DNA of 34,093 bases from Tritrichomonas foetus. Taxonomy: Eukaryota; Parabasalia; Tritrichomonadida; Tritrichomonadidae. The translations under genes were made by a program, and so were the position numbers. Of the stretch, positions 1 through 8,096 are shown piece after piece; the stretch's first letter is position 1, and every line of letters starts with the position of its first letter. Under the pieces are notes generated by a model, which did not search any database, was not told the origin of the DNA, and worked only from the letters and a program-made list of their open reading frames with translations. The DNA is taken from assembly GCA_001839685.1 (NCBI GenBank), contig MLAK01000755.1, forward strand, positions 33,168 through 67,260, given 5' to 3'.

Positions 1-60
1 TTTCATTCTTCATTTATTGTTTTCATCCTTCATTTATTATTTTCATTCTGCATTTTCTTA
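1..60. repeat. Three tandem copies of a ~20-bp T/C-rich unit at the window edge
   Basis: Bases 1-20, 21-40 and 41-60 align as three imperfect copies of a unit beginning TTTCATTCTTCATTTATT. The third copy is the most diverged. Each copy carries TCATT or TCATC, resembling the trichomonad initiator core. The array may continue to the left of the window. It lies 3' of the gene that ends at 192, so it could be an upstream element of a neighbouring gene or a simple minisatellite. Confidence 0.7.
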
Positions 61-191
61 CTTTCGCTCAACAAAATAAATTCACAAAGAGGAATGTAAA
101 TTTAAATTTTATTAATATAAAATAAAAAATAATAATAATAAAAAATGGAAAAATCGGAATTTAGTTTGGCAAAATAACAAAAAATTTAAGC

Positions 192-1202
192 TTATGTTGG
201 ATTTCCCTTTCGAGTTCCTTGCCCTCTTGTTGGAGTTGCGGCTTCTCCATGTGGCTGCTGCTTGTATACTACCTTCTTGTCCTCAATAATGTCTTTGAGG
301 TCGTTAAACCTATTTTCGATGTATTCCAGCATTTGTTCTTCTGTCACGTCTGTCTTCTTCTTTTCAGCCATATCAACACTTGTTCCTGACTTGTTTATTG
401 CTCTGTTATAGATTGTTCTAATTGAAGTTTTAATTGAAGATAACTCCACGTTTTTATCTTCGATTCTTTGAACGTCTTTAATTAAAGTTGTACGACGATA
501 TTCATTCAATTTTTTAGCTTGTGCAACTTTCGCCAGACCTTCATTATATTTCATCGTGCAATCAATTAAGTGGGATTTTCTGGATTCAAGTTGCTGAGTG
601 AGTTTGGCCTCATCTGTTCCATATCGCTGCATCAAATCCTGATATTTTTCAAGGTACTCAGCCCGAGTTGCCGCCAAAGTTTGGTGACGATTTAGAATCG
701 CTTCAATATTATCAAACGATTGACATGAGTCGACGACCGTTTGTAGATAATCGGCGCATGGACGGAGTTGGTCGAGTTCTTTTTGTAGGGTATCGTTTTG
801 TTGACGAAGTTCTTCTTCTTGTTCCATTAATTGCTTTAATTCTTTTTCGATGTTTCTGGCCTGGTTTATCTCTTCTTGCTCTCTGGCTTTGGCCTTCTCT
901 AAAGCGGACATCTGTTGAGTTGTGAAGGCGTCCAAGTGGCGCTTCTGATCTTCCAATGCGGCTTGCTTATCATCAACTTCTTTCTTCTTCCTTTGAAAAT
1001 TGGTTTTCCATGTTTCGAATTTATTGCGGGCTTCTTCGAGCTGATTGTTGGTCTTTACCATTTCCCTCTGCTTCTCAACAAGCTGGGGCGACAATCCTGG
1101 AAGGCCGACACGCTTTTCGCCGAGAGTTCCAAACCGTTCGAGGTATTTCATTTCGAAAGTCGATCGTTGTTTATGCGGACGAGTAAGGAAGGTGCGATCC
1201 AT
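192..1202 (-). CDS. CCDC42/CFAP73-like axonemal coiled-coil protein (DUF4200 family)
   Basis: This is a 336-residue, highly charged, almost fully helical protein. Residues ~40-160 follow the DUF4200 pattern of CCDC42/CFAP73 (MIA2): a leading L-x-E-K-Q-R-E-M, long E/K/Q-rich heptads, then a C-x-x-Y-L-x-x-V-V segment and an IL-x-RH-x-TL motif near residue 170. In other eukaryotes CFAP73 and CFAP100 form the MIA complex, which tethers inner-arm dynein I1/f on flagellar doublets; CCDC42 is a sperm-flagellum relative. A flagellar role fits a trichomonad. The tail after residue ~310 is Gly/Thr/Arg-rich and probably disordered. The ATG at 1202 is the first in frame. I see no clear initiator motif directly upstream. 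Family assignment is by pattern memory; paralogue identity is uncertain. Confidence 0.72.
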   Translation of the reverse strand: MDRTFLTRPHKQRSTFEMKYLERFGTLGEKRVGLPGLSPQLVEKQREMVKTNNQLEEARNKFETWKTNFQRKKKEVDDKQAALEDQKRHLDAFTTQQMSALEKAKAREQEEINQARNIEKELKQLMEQEEELRQQNDTLQKELDQLRPCADYLQTVVDSCQSFDNIEAILNRHQTLAATRAEYLEKYQDLMQRYGTDEAKLTQQLESRKSHLIDCTMKYNEGLAKVAQAKKLNEYRRTTLIKDVQRIEDKNVELSSIKTSIRTIYNRAINKSGTSVDMAEKKKTDVTEEQMLEYIENRFNDLKDIIEDKKVVYKQQPHGEAATPTRGQGTRKGNPT

Positions 1203-1704
1203 TCTTCACTTTTTGGTTTTGATTCGAAAAAAAAAATATACATCAATTCTAACGGACAAAAAATCTCATTTTCTGTGGTAAAATCGCCGGCCAAAATATT
1301 ACTGAATTAATATTGACGTGAAATTATCTATCTTCTTTGATCAAATAGAGCTTTTATAACAATGTTTCGTGTAGCGATGATACACACTTGTGAATATAAA
1401 AATGCGATCATGAGAAACTTATTTATTTGTAAATTGACAATCTGATTATGATTTATGGTAAACGTTTTGAATTTTTGTAATTTCAGTATTATTTATTTAT
1501 TGTAAAGAGCCTAACCAATACGTTAAGTTTGGATTGGAACAAAAATAAATGCATAGAGATAGATTTTTTTTTTATGCTATTATTTCTTATCTCTCATAAC
1601 TTCCTTTTAATGACATTACAATTCATCTACATGAGTTAAGAACGTCCTGTAATTAATCATTATATTCTTTCCCACTTTTTCAGGGTGTTGTCAAAATTCA
1701 TTTG
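1203..1704. other. Divergent intergenic region, no gene seen
   Basis: This is the shared 5' flank of the axonemal coiled-coil gene (leftward) and the basic coiled-coil gene (rightward). It is AT-rich with short A and T runs (1228-1237, 1565-1572). No RNA gene is recognisable. The only promoter-like signal I can support is the TCATT just before the rightward ATG. Confidence 0.6.
1698..1702 (+). promoter_or_regulatory. Initiator-like TCATT before the gene at 1705
   Basis: TCATT matches the trichomonad initiator TCA(+1)Y(T/A). If A1700 is +1, the 5' leader is five bases, in line with the very short leaders known for trichomonad genes. Confidence 0.5.
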
Positions 1705-2619
1705 ATGCGAAATCATCAAGAAAGTGATAGCGATAAGTCTCTGAGCTTTGAAAGTGAGTTTACAAAGCATGTTCTTTCCCTGTTTTGTTGTCTCTACGAT
1801 TGTCATGCTGCACCATATATTGGACATATTCCACACGATAATATTCATCCAACAGGAGAAGAAGAAGAAGAAGCATATGAAGCACCACCTGCATTTCATG
1901 ATAAGTTATGTGATTTCAGATTAGACAATTCTTACAAAGCTTATTTGAATGCACGAGAGCCAATGATTCAGGAATTATCTGCTAGAAAAGAAACATTAAT
2001 TGAAAATGTAAACAAATATAATGAAAGAAGGAATGGTACAGATAATAAAGCTGGTATTTCCGAAAGTTTTATAGATTCTGATGAAATCATTCTTGGAGAA
2101 AGGTTACAAGCTAGAACTGCATCTGGTAAAACATCTGAAGGTGAATTACATAAAAGAAGGCAAGAATTTATTGAAAAAAGCAGAAAATCAGCAGAAATAC
2201 GCCGAAAAAGATTGATTGAAAAAAGAAAGAACACCAAGTTTGAAAATGCTAAACAAGAGCGTGAAGTTTCAAAGGAATTGAAGAAATATAATGACAAAGT
2301 TAAAAACACAGAAATAAGAAACCGCAAAAAAGTTGCTGCTGAAAGGAGAGAAATCATGATTCAAAAGAGAAAGAAACAATTAAGAGCAAGAGCTGAAGAG
2401 TTCGATAAAGAAGAAGAAGCCAAGAAATCTTTAGGAAAAATATCATATCATTCTCAGAATATGGATCGTTCGGATTTCCATTCCAGAGAAAGAGATGCAC
2501 AAGATGAGAAATACAGATCAATGAGAGTGAAAAAAGAAACTGCCGAGCAAATAAATGAATATAATCACAATACAATAAAGCCAAAGCCTTCAGGTCGTAA
2601 AGTTATCTTTAGAAAATAA
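1705..2619 (+). CDS. Basic coiled-coil protein of unknown function
   Basis: This is a 304-residue protein not recognised as a known family. Residues ~1-50 contain a small Cys/His cluster (C-C-L-Y-D-C-H), followed by a run of glutamates near residue 52. From ~70 onward it is a long charged helix, very rich in Arg/Lys/Glu between ~150 and 250, typical of cytoskeletal or nucleic-acid-associated coiled coils. The C-terminus is basic and ends in an IFRK tail. I take ATG 1705 rather than the adjacent upstream TTG because eukaryotes need ATG and an initiator-like TCATT lies five bases before it. The stop codon overlaps TAAA, the reported trichomonad polyadenylation signal form. Residues 53-60 of the acidic run come from a GAA/GAG microsatellite. 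Confidence 0.7.
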   Translation: MRNHQESDSDKSLSFESEFTKHVLSLFCCLYDCHAAPYIGHIPHDNIHPTGEEEEEAYEAPPAFHDKLCDFRLDNSYKAYLNAREPMIQELSARKETLIENVNKYNERRNGTDNKAGISESFIDSDEIILGERLQARTASGKTSEGELHKRRQEFIEKSRKSAEIRRKRLIEKRKNTKFENAKQEREVSKELKKYNDKVKNTEIRNRKKVAAERREIMIQKRKKQLRARAEEFDKEEEAKKSLGKISYHSQNMDRSDFHSRERDAQDEKYRSMRVKKETAEQINEYNHNTIKPKPSGRKVIFRK

Positions 2620-3113
2620 AAAAACTACTAATTTCATTTCATTTTTTTTTTTTTTTCCATCTTCTTCTTTTTAATTCCAAATACATTATTAATAATTAGT
2701 TGTTCCTATCATTAACAAGAAGGATTTCGATTCTACATTAACTTGTTGAATAATTGATTCATTGCAAGAGAATGTCATGAATATATAATAGCCGTCATAG
2801 TTTTGGAAGAATGAATTTATTTCTAATTTATAAAGCTATCAGAAGCTTATGTTGGGGCTTAGAATAAATAACCAATTTAAAAAAATAAGGAGAATGTGAG
2901 TTGTGAGATTAGGTTCATGTTGAACATCAAATATTTCCTTACTCATACCAATCTGTCTGTTTAATAAACTTCTTTGGATATATATATATTCAAGTCAAAA
3001 AGACAGAAAGATATGAAACAATATTATCAAACCAATAGAATTTCATTATTAAACAAAAACAAAATTTTATTTATTGAAACAAAATCACCAAAAATCAAAA
3101 CTTTTGAACAAAC
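2620..3113. other. Convergent intergenic region with poly-T tract
   Basis: This is the 3' flank of two genes pointing toward each other. It holds a T run at about 2642-2656 and several TAAA words usable as poly(A) signals on either strand. No gene, RNA or mobile element is visible. Confidence 0.6.
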
Positions 3114-4238
3114 CTAGACATCTTTTCCAATGTTTCTCTTTCCTTCAATTGTAGAAAGTGCACTAAACATGAGAGCGTCAACAATTGCAGCAAATGAGAA
3201 GGCTCCACCGATGATTCCTCCAATGTGAGTGAGAAGAGTTCTGATGTTAGTTTTACTTTTAGTCGTAATTACTTTCATAGGCTGGAAGTCGTAATAAAAA
3301 TGAATTCCAGGCAAGCCTTTATTTGATCCCTTTGAGACAGTTCTTTGTGAAAACATTGCGGAATATCTATAAGAGTCGATGGCCTTCTTTTTAGTCACCC
3401 ATCGAGAAGGAACGATGTGGAGGAAATAAGAGACAAGCCAGTGTCCTTTTTCAGTTATTGGAAGTTGAACTTCAATATTGTCTAAAGGTGATTGAAAATC
3501 TGGCAAAGGCTGACCAATTCCGAAATATTTAATGGTATGATTAAGTGATGAAGAGTTTCCAATTGTTGACAAATCATGAAGATGCCCTTTTCCACTTGTT
3601 AAAGAGTTTGCACCAAGTCCGATGTGGAATTTTCCAGTTCCGCGCCTGATCTTGAGCGATCCTTTAATGCGACATTTTTCATTTCCAAAATCAATGAAAC
3701 CCTCCTTCACACATTGGTCCCATCGATCAGCACCAAGAAAAGACATGCCTTTGCGCTTATATGCATTCATTACGTCTGAGCATGAGTTACAACATTGGCC
3801 TTTTTCTGTAGCTGCATAGCATGAACCACAATAGCCTTCTGGATATTTTACATCTTTGTTATAATTTCCAGATTTGAATCTCCTTTCCATTGCGGTTTCA
3901 ATCAGCGTTCCGGTATAGTCAAGTCTTGTGCGCGTGATATTCTCGATAATATCGGCTTTTACTGTTCCATCATCTTCGAATAAATCGACGTGGAGATTAA
4001 CACACGAAGAATTGATTAAAATGTCGAAATCGATGTAGACTTTTCGTGGGCCTTGAATGGGATCGCTGTCGATGACAATTGACGATTCAATGTGCGTTTG
4101 AAGAAATGATTTAATTTCACCGGAAATTAAAAAAACAATCCACGCCGAAATTATGATGGTAATGAGACCACCGGAAAATGTATGAACTCGCGCGTTTCTA
4201 TCTGAGAATTTCGGGAAAATATCAAAGGCTTTAAGCAT
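3114..4238 (-). CDS. ERGIC3/Erv46-like ER-Golgi cargo receptor
   Basis: This 374-residue protein has the Erv46 architecture: a short cytosolic N-terminus with F-D-x-F-P-K, a first membrane segment at ~24-44, a large lumenal domain and a second membrane segment at ~335-358. The lumenal domain carries the family cysteine signature C-G-S-C-Y ... C-C-N-S-C-S-D-V at ~137-155, followed by a W-D-x-C motif near 172. Erv46 with its partner Erv41 cycles between ER and Golgi in COPII/COPI vesicles and retrieves or exports cargo. The C-terminal tail ends I-G-K-D-V and lacks a clear di-lysine KKxx signal, so retrieval may depend on other residues or a partner. An initiator-like TCATA lies 15 bases upstream of the ATG, which supports this start. 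Family call is strong; ERGIC2/Erv41 is less likely given the cysteine pattern. Confidence 0.92.
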   Translation of the reverse strand: MLKAFDIFPKFSDRNARVHTFSGGLITIIISAWIVFLISGEIKSFLQTHIESSIVIDSDPIQGPRKVYIDFDILINSSCVNLHVDLFEDDGTVKADIIENITRTRLDYTGTLIETAMERRFKSGNYNKDVKYPEGYCGSCYAATEKGQCCNSCSDVMNAYKRKGMSFLGADRWDQCVKEGFIDFGNEKCRIKGSLKIRRGTGKFHIGLGANSLTSGKGHLHDLSTIGNSSSLNHTIKYFGIGQPLPDFQSPLDNIEVQLPITEKGHWLVSYFLHIVPSRWVTKKKAIDSYRYSAMFSQRTVSKGSNKGLPGIHFYYDFQPMKVITTKSKTNIRTLLTHIGGIIGGAFSFAAIVDALMFSALSTIEGKRNIGKDV

Positions 4239-5041
4239 TTGACCAAATAATATGAAGTTAACAAATAAGTATTCAAACTGATTAGATGGTCAATATATGA
4301 TGAATTGTTTTACTGTTAATGTAAAACAAAATTTGCACAATTCATCAGTCAAAATCATCATTACTGAACCAAGTTTCATTATAAAATAAACTTATTTTAA
4401 TATTGTAGTATGCATTTCTGTATCTGAATTTCATATGCATCAATAAAAATTCATCATCATTCATATTTCAATCGATGAAGACAACATATATATATACATA
4501 CATGATTATCAATCATCAGTTATCAATGATAAAGCAACATGCTTAAATTTATGATCAACAAACATTAAATAAGATTGATGAATCAATGACAAAAAAACTA
4601 ATTTTATTTTTATCCCATCACAAATTCATGCCATACATTTCGATATAAGAATTAAATAACAATAAAAGATTTCTCATCTGATATTTTCTCTTCATTTAAA
4701 AAAAATAAATAAAATTGATGGCACAATCAATCTTCTTTAATGATTATATGCAGTACAGTGTTTGGAAAAAACTCTATAAACGGTGATAAGCATTGAACGC
4801 TTGAATTTGTGGATATGATTTGAAATGATTTGTTGAGAAATCTTTATGACCACGATTTTCGTTATCCAAAATCACTTTGGGCATAAGTGCAAACCCTAAT
4901 CAAATTTATTGTTTTGTTAATCAATAAAAAAAATTTAAAAATGTGATTCGAAATTAAATTTAACATAAAATAAGAATAAGTGACAAAAAAACAAAAAAAA
5001 TATTTCCGATAGAGTGATTCTATTCGAATCATTCATTAGCC
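4239..5041. other. 800-bp intergenic region, no gene seen
   Basis: The region separates two leftward genes. It is strongly AT-rich with many TCAT words between ~4430 and 4530 and a TATATATATA run near 4489-4497. No open frame with family resemblance, tRNA or repeat array is seen. A 12-bp perfect palindrome (AGCCTTAAGGCT, 5038-5049) spans its right edge and the stop codon of the next gene. Confidence 0.5.
4251..4255 (-). promoter_or_regulatory. Initiator-like TCATA before the Erv46-like gene
   Basis: On the minus strand this reads TCATA, matching TCA(+1)Y(T/A). It predicts a start at 4253 and a 15-base leader. Confidence 0.55.
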
Positions 5042-5563
5042 TTAAGGCTCATCAAAAAAATGCAAAATTTTTTCAAAATCTTTGGTTTTTGAGTACATGA
5101 TGCAGTAAATTTCCACAGGGATGCGTGTTTGACTACTTTTCTCCTGAAAATGTTTATAATGTGAAAGAGGAACATTCTTCAATATTTTATTCAGATATCG
5201 CTCTTCCAAGTATTCGGGATCATCATTTTTTTCCATCGAGTCTTCTTGCTCACTAGCGTTGGTTTTATCTCTTGCAAAACTGGTCGACATGCTGAGTAGA
5301 TTCTCCTGGAATTCTTTGCTTTGGGTGAACACATAAATTGGATATCCTTCTTTATAATGAATTTGTTCGAGCGTCAATTCAGGATTGACGAAAATTCCAC
5401 CGTAGAATAGTTTTGGCTTGATAATTTTGTACTGATTTTGAAGTTTATCGATATAGAATTGTAAAGTTTCGTCGGTTGGAAGTCGCTTGAGAGGCTTCTG
5501 TATTTTACCGTCATCAAGAGCAAATACAACGCGTTTCAAAGGATCTATCACCTGCTGTGACAT
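5042..5563 (-). CDS. Small protein with possible ubiquitin-like N-terminus
   Basis: This is a 173-residue protein not firmly recognised. Residues ~12-80 have the rhythm of a ubiquitin-like fold: an early hydrophobic strand, a T-D-E-T-L helix start, then I-K-P-K-L-F-Y-G-G-I-F-V-N-P-E-L-T-L and a final strand P-I-Y-V-F. This matches the 'lif-G-x-x-L-x-x-x-x-tL' core of Ubl domains. A charged linker (~90-120, with SEQEDSMEKNDDP) leads to a C-terminal segment rich in aromatic and basic residues with no known motif. No C-terminal Gly-Gly is present, so it would be a Ubl-domain protein rather than a conjugated modifier. ATG 5563 is used; a TTG four codons upstream is not a plausible eukaryotic start. 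TCACA and TCATA words lie ~57-67 bases upstream. Confidence 0.6.
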   Translation of the reverse strand: MSQQVIDPLKRVVFALDDGKIQKPLKRLPTDETLQFYIDKLQNQYKIIKPKLFYGGIFVNPELTLEQIHYKEGYPIYVFTQSKEFQENLLSMSTSFARDKTNASEQEDSMEKNDDPEYLEERYLNKILKNVPLSHYKHFQEKSSQTRIPVEIYCIMYSKTKDFEKILHFFDEP

Positions 5564-5931
5564 TTTATTATCCAATTTCTATTTTAATAAAATATAACCA
5601 CATTATTTTATAATTTTTTGTGAAAGATATGACATTTTTTAATGAGATGTTTACAAACATGAATGGACAAAATGCGAGATATACATCAGAGGGACAGAAA
5701 TAAAAAATTAAAGAGCACAATTATCATATTTTGGAAAGAGCACAATTATTAATTATATACCATTTTGATAATTCCACGATATATTAATTTCAAGGTTTTT
5801 AGATATTAAAATTGATTTTAATATGATATATATGCCGATTGAATGCATTAGATAATAATTTTGAAATAAGAAAATAAAAAACGAATTAATAAATAAAATC
5901 CATGAAGATAAAAAATAAACTAAAAAGGAAT
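5564..5931. other. Intergenic region between two leftward genes
   Basis: AT-rich flank between the kinase 3' end and the start of the small Ubl-like gene. It includes a near-direct repeat of AGAGCACAATTAT at about 5711-5723 and 5736-5748. No gene or RNA is recognised. Confidence 0.5.
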
Positions 5932-7587
5932 TTAAATAACAAAAGAAAGTTTCATGCCTGATTTCCGAAAGATAATTTTCTTAAATGGCGTTCTAACATG
6001 ATGTTGAATCGTAACTGTTTTAGTTCCAACAGTTGTTGTATCATTAGTTATCAAATATGGCCCTATTTTGAGAGGTTTCATTATCGGTTTTGGTGGCATG
6101 ATTGGCATGATTTGTTTTACAGAGTTTCCAGTAGATTTTAAACCAATGGCTTTAGGTGCTGCTTTTATTTGATTCATTTGGCGCAAATTTAATGGTAGTG
6201 GTAATGAGAATTGAAATATGAGTGTATCAATATCTTCATTTTGAGTGAAATAATTGTTCATTACATTTAGAAGTGCTAATCCAGTTTCTTGTTTCAATGT
6301 ATGGTAATTTTGAAGTAACACAGATGCACCAGGATCATGAATTGATTCCTCTTTAATTAATCTCAGTAAACATAAAATAAGAGAATAAAATCCATAAGCA
6401 TCAATATGAGAAAATGATCCATTTGAACTCTCTAATATTTGTTGGTATTCATTTTGTAGTTCTTCTTTCTTTTTTTCCATTTGTTGCATGAATAGCAATA
6501 TTAGATCAGCATCAACATTTAATGAAAAGAATAAATATTTTTTTTCATCTAGAATTCTATTAATAATTTCTTCAGCAGTTGGTCTGTTTTTAGCATTTTT
6601 ATCAATACACTGAACAATTAAACTTTTAATTGGAGCTTCATCATCGGGCTGAGAGAGTTCTGTGATAATTTCATCATAAAAATTGAGAACATTTTCATTG
6701 TCATCACCAGAATTTCCACTACTTTCCGCTTTGATATTCATTGAATGTACACCTTGTGACATTTGATATAAAAGAATTCCAAATGCGAAAATATCGCTTG
6801 CTTTCGAAGGAGATTCACCTGCCATGACTTCTGGTGCAATATAATACTTGGTTCCATAGGAAATATAAGCTTTCCCATCTTTCAAAAATCGCGCGTTTCC
6901 AAAATCTGCAACAAGTGGCTCAAAACCGTTTCTTCGCGCATCAATCAAAATGTTCTGTGGTTTTATATCACCATGAATGATTTCTCGTTCATGTATCATT
7001 TTAATAACATCGGTAATAACTAAAGAATAGTAGGTTTCCCTGAGATCATCAAATGTGTTGAGTGGCATATGAAATCGAGGGAAATCATCATCATTACATG
7101 AATCATCATCACATGAGTCATCATTACATGAATCATCATTTCCTGAATTCGTTGATTCAGGTGGTTTCATTTCAATCAATGTTGCAAGTGTCTGATTTTG
7201 GCAGTATTTGGTGATAATTCCTGGGCGCAATTTATTTTCGTTGTTTAAGAGAACAATACCTTCAATTTTGAGTAGATTTGGATGCGGAATTGTGGCTTGA
7301 ATTGCTGCTTCATTAAAGAAATTGATAACATCTGTTTTCAATTTTTCATTATCAGTTTTTTGGTCGTTTTGAGAGTTCAGCTGGTCGAAATCGATAAATT
7401 TGAGAATGAAAAAATTTTCGTCGTCATCGCTTTCTGAGAAATTCACTTTTCTGAGGTATCTGATATTCGGATATTCGAGAAAGGCATCATCAAATGGATC
7501 TACTTGCTCGTAATCATCAATGCTTCGAAACAGGAAGATAGGGAGTTGGAACTCGGGATTTGTTTCGGGTGTAGGTGGATTTGTCAT
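5932..7587 (-). CDS. Divergent serine/threonine-type protein kinase
   Basis: This is a 551-residue protein with a kinase domain at ~25-350. Visible landmarks are the beta-3 lysine in F-I-L-K-F (~62), an alpha-C glutamate in F-F-N-E-A-A, a catalytic loop H-G-D-I-K-P-Q-N (~203), DFG in V-A-D-F-G-N-A (~227) and A-P-E-V (~252). The catalytic Asp, Lys and Asn are all present, so activity is plausible. Two oddities stand out: the usual glycine-rich loop is replaced by a Ser/Asp/Glu-rich stretch without glycines, and HRD has become HGD. A D-D-S-C-N repeat interrupts the N-lobe/C-lobe junction. The C-terminal ~200 residues are helical with a basic proline-containing end and no known domain. I start at 7587 because an initiator-like TCACA lies 16 bases upstream; an ATG 19 codons further up (7644) would sit upstream of that signal. 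Confidence 0.88.
   Translation of the reverse strand: MTNPPTPETNPEFQLPIFLFRSIDDYEQVDPFDDAFLEYPNIRYLRKVNFSESDDDENFFILKFIDFDQLNSQNDQKTDNEKLKTDVINFFNEAAIQATIPHPNLLKIEGIVLLNNENKLRPGIITKYCQNQTLATLIEMKPPESTNSGNDDSCNDDSCDDDSCNDDDFPRFHMPLNTFDDLRETYYSLVITDVIKMIHEREIIHGDIKPQNILIDARRNGFEPLVADFGNARFLKDGKAYISYGTKYYIAPEVMAGESPSKASDIFAFGILLYQMSQGVHSMNIKAESSGNSGDDNENVLNFYDEIITELSQPDDEAPIKSLIVQCIDKNAKNRPTAEEIINRILDEKKYLFFSLNVDADLILLFMQQMEKKKEELQNEYQQILESSNGSFSHIDAYGFYSLILCLLRLIKEESIHDPGASVLLQNYHTLKQETGLALLNVMNNYFTQNEDIDTLIFQFSLPLPLNLRQMNQIKAAPKAIGLKSTGNSVKQIMPIMPPKPIMKPLKIGPYLITNDTTTVGTKTVTIQHHVRTPFKKIIFRKSGMKLSFVI
7088..7147 (-). repeat. 15-bp coding repeat encoding D-D-S-C-N units in the kinase
   Basis: Three near-identical 15-bp units (7088-7102, 7103-7117, 7118-7132) and a degenerate fourth (7133-7147) encode Asp-Asp-Ser-Cys-Asn/Asp repeats at residues ~147-166. 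They fall after the beta-4/5 region, before the helices leading to the catalytic loop. The length is likely polymorphic. Confidence 0.85.
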
Positions 7588-7598
7588 TTTTGACTTAT

Positions 7599-7605
7599 TA
7601 TGTGA
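7599..7605 (-). promoter_or_regulatory. Initiator-like TCACATA before the kinase gene
   Basis: The minus strand reads TCACATA, matching TCA(+1)Y(T/A). It predicts a start at 7603 and a 16-base leader to the ATG at 7587. This is the main reason for choosing the internal ATG as start. Confidence 0.55.
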
Positions 7606-8063
7606 CGTGTAAACTTTTTCAAAGGTTATAAGAATGGCAAGCATTTCACAAAATATGAATATTTCAATGAATATTGTATTTGAATTGATGAAATAACTAT
7701 ATTTAGCCTATAAATATCTAAATATAATATATTCACAAGATGTACTAATTGTGTCCTTCATTCAAATATCAATGATATTAAAAGTGATGCTAGCTGACTC
7801 TCTTTTTAAAAGATGCGATTAATAGCATGGTAGAACCTTTTGAGAGAGAATTAATACATATTGAAAGGGAGGCGATAATTTAATTTCAATTTCGAGAATT
7901 ATATCAATAATCTCATTATTTATTCATTCATTGATCTTACTATCAATGAAAGAAAATGTAAAGATCACCAGAAAATAAATCTTCCTTTGCGTTCCTGAGA
8001 AATTGAAACAATCAGTTTTATCTGAAAATGTAACCATGTGAACTTTTTGAATTTTCCGAAATA

Positions 8064-8087
8064 CCGTTTATTAATTAAAATAAACGG
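8064..8087. promoter_or_regulatory. Perfect inverted repeat with CCGTT/AACGG ends, just upstream of the tetrad-repeat gene
   Basis: CCGTTTATT (8064-8072), six bases, then AATAAACGG (8079-8087): nine perfectly paired positions ending nine bases before the ATG at 8097. The half-sites contain AACGG/CCGTT, which resembles Myb-type recognition cores used in trichomonad promoters. This gene has no clear TCAY(T/A) initiator nearby, so the palindrome is the best promoter candidate. Its role is inferred. Confidence 0.45.
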
Positions 8088-8096
8088 GATTGATTC

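Larger units (their letters stand above)
7588..8096. other. Divergent promoter region
   Basis: This is the shared 5' flank of the kinase (leftward) and the tetrad-repeat gene (rightward). Apart from the initiator-like site on the left and the inverted repeat at 8064-8087 on the right, no gene or RNA is seen. Confidence 0.6.

Noticed and set aside
1675..1690. 3' splice site (CACTTTTTCAG) giving an upstream exon to the gene at 1705
   Set aside because: It lacks the CTAA branch core at the fixed trichomonad distance, no donor is seen upstream, and an initiator-like word lies between it and the ATG.
5038..5049. 12-bp perfect palindrome AGCCTTAAGGCT over a stop codon as a regulatory site or terminator
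   Set aside because: It has no loop and no T-run context, and eukaryotic genes do not use such terminators. It is probably chance.
7588..7644. N-terminal extension of the kinase (ATG 7644)
   Set aside because: It lies upstream of an initiator-like TCACATA, and the extra 19 residues have no family resemblance. It remains possible if transcription starts further up.
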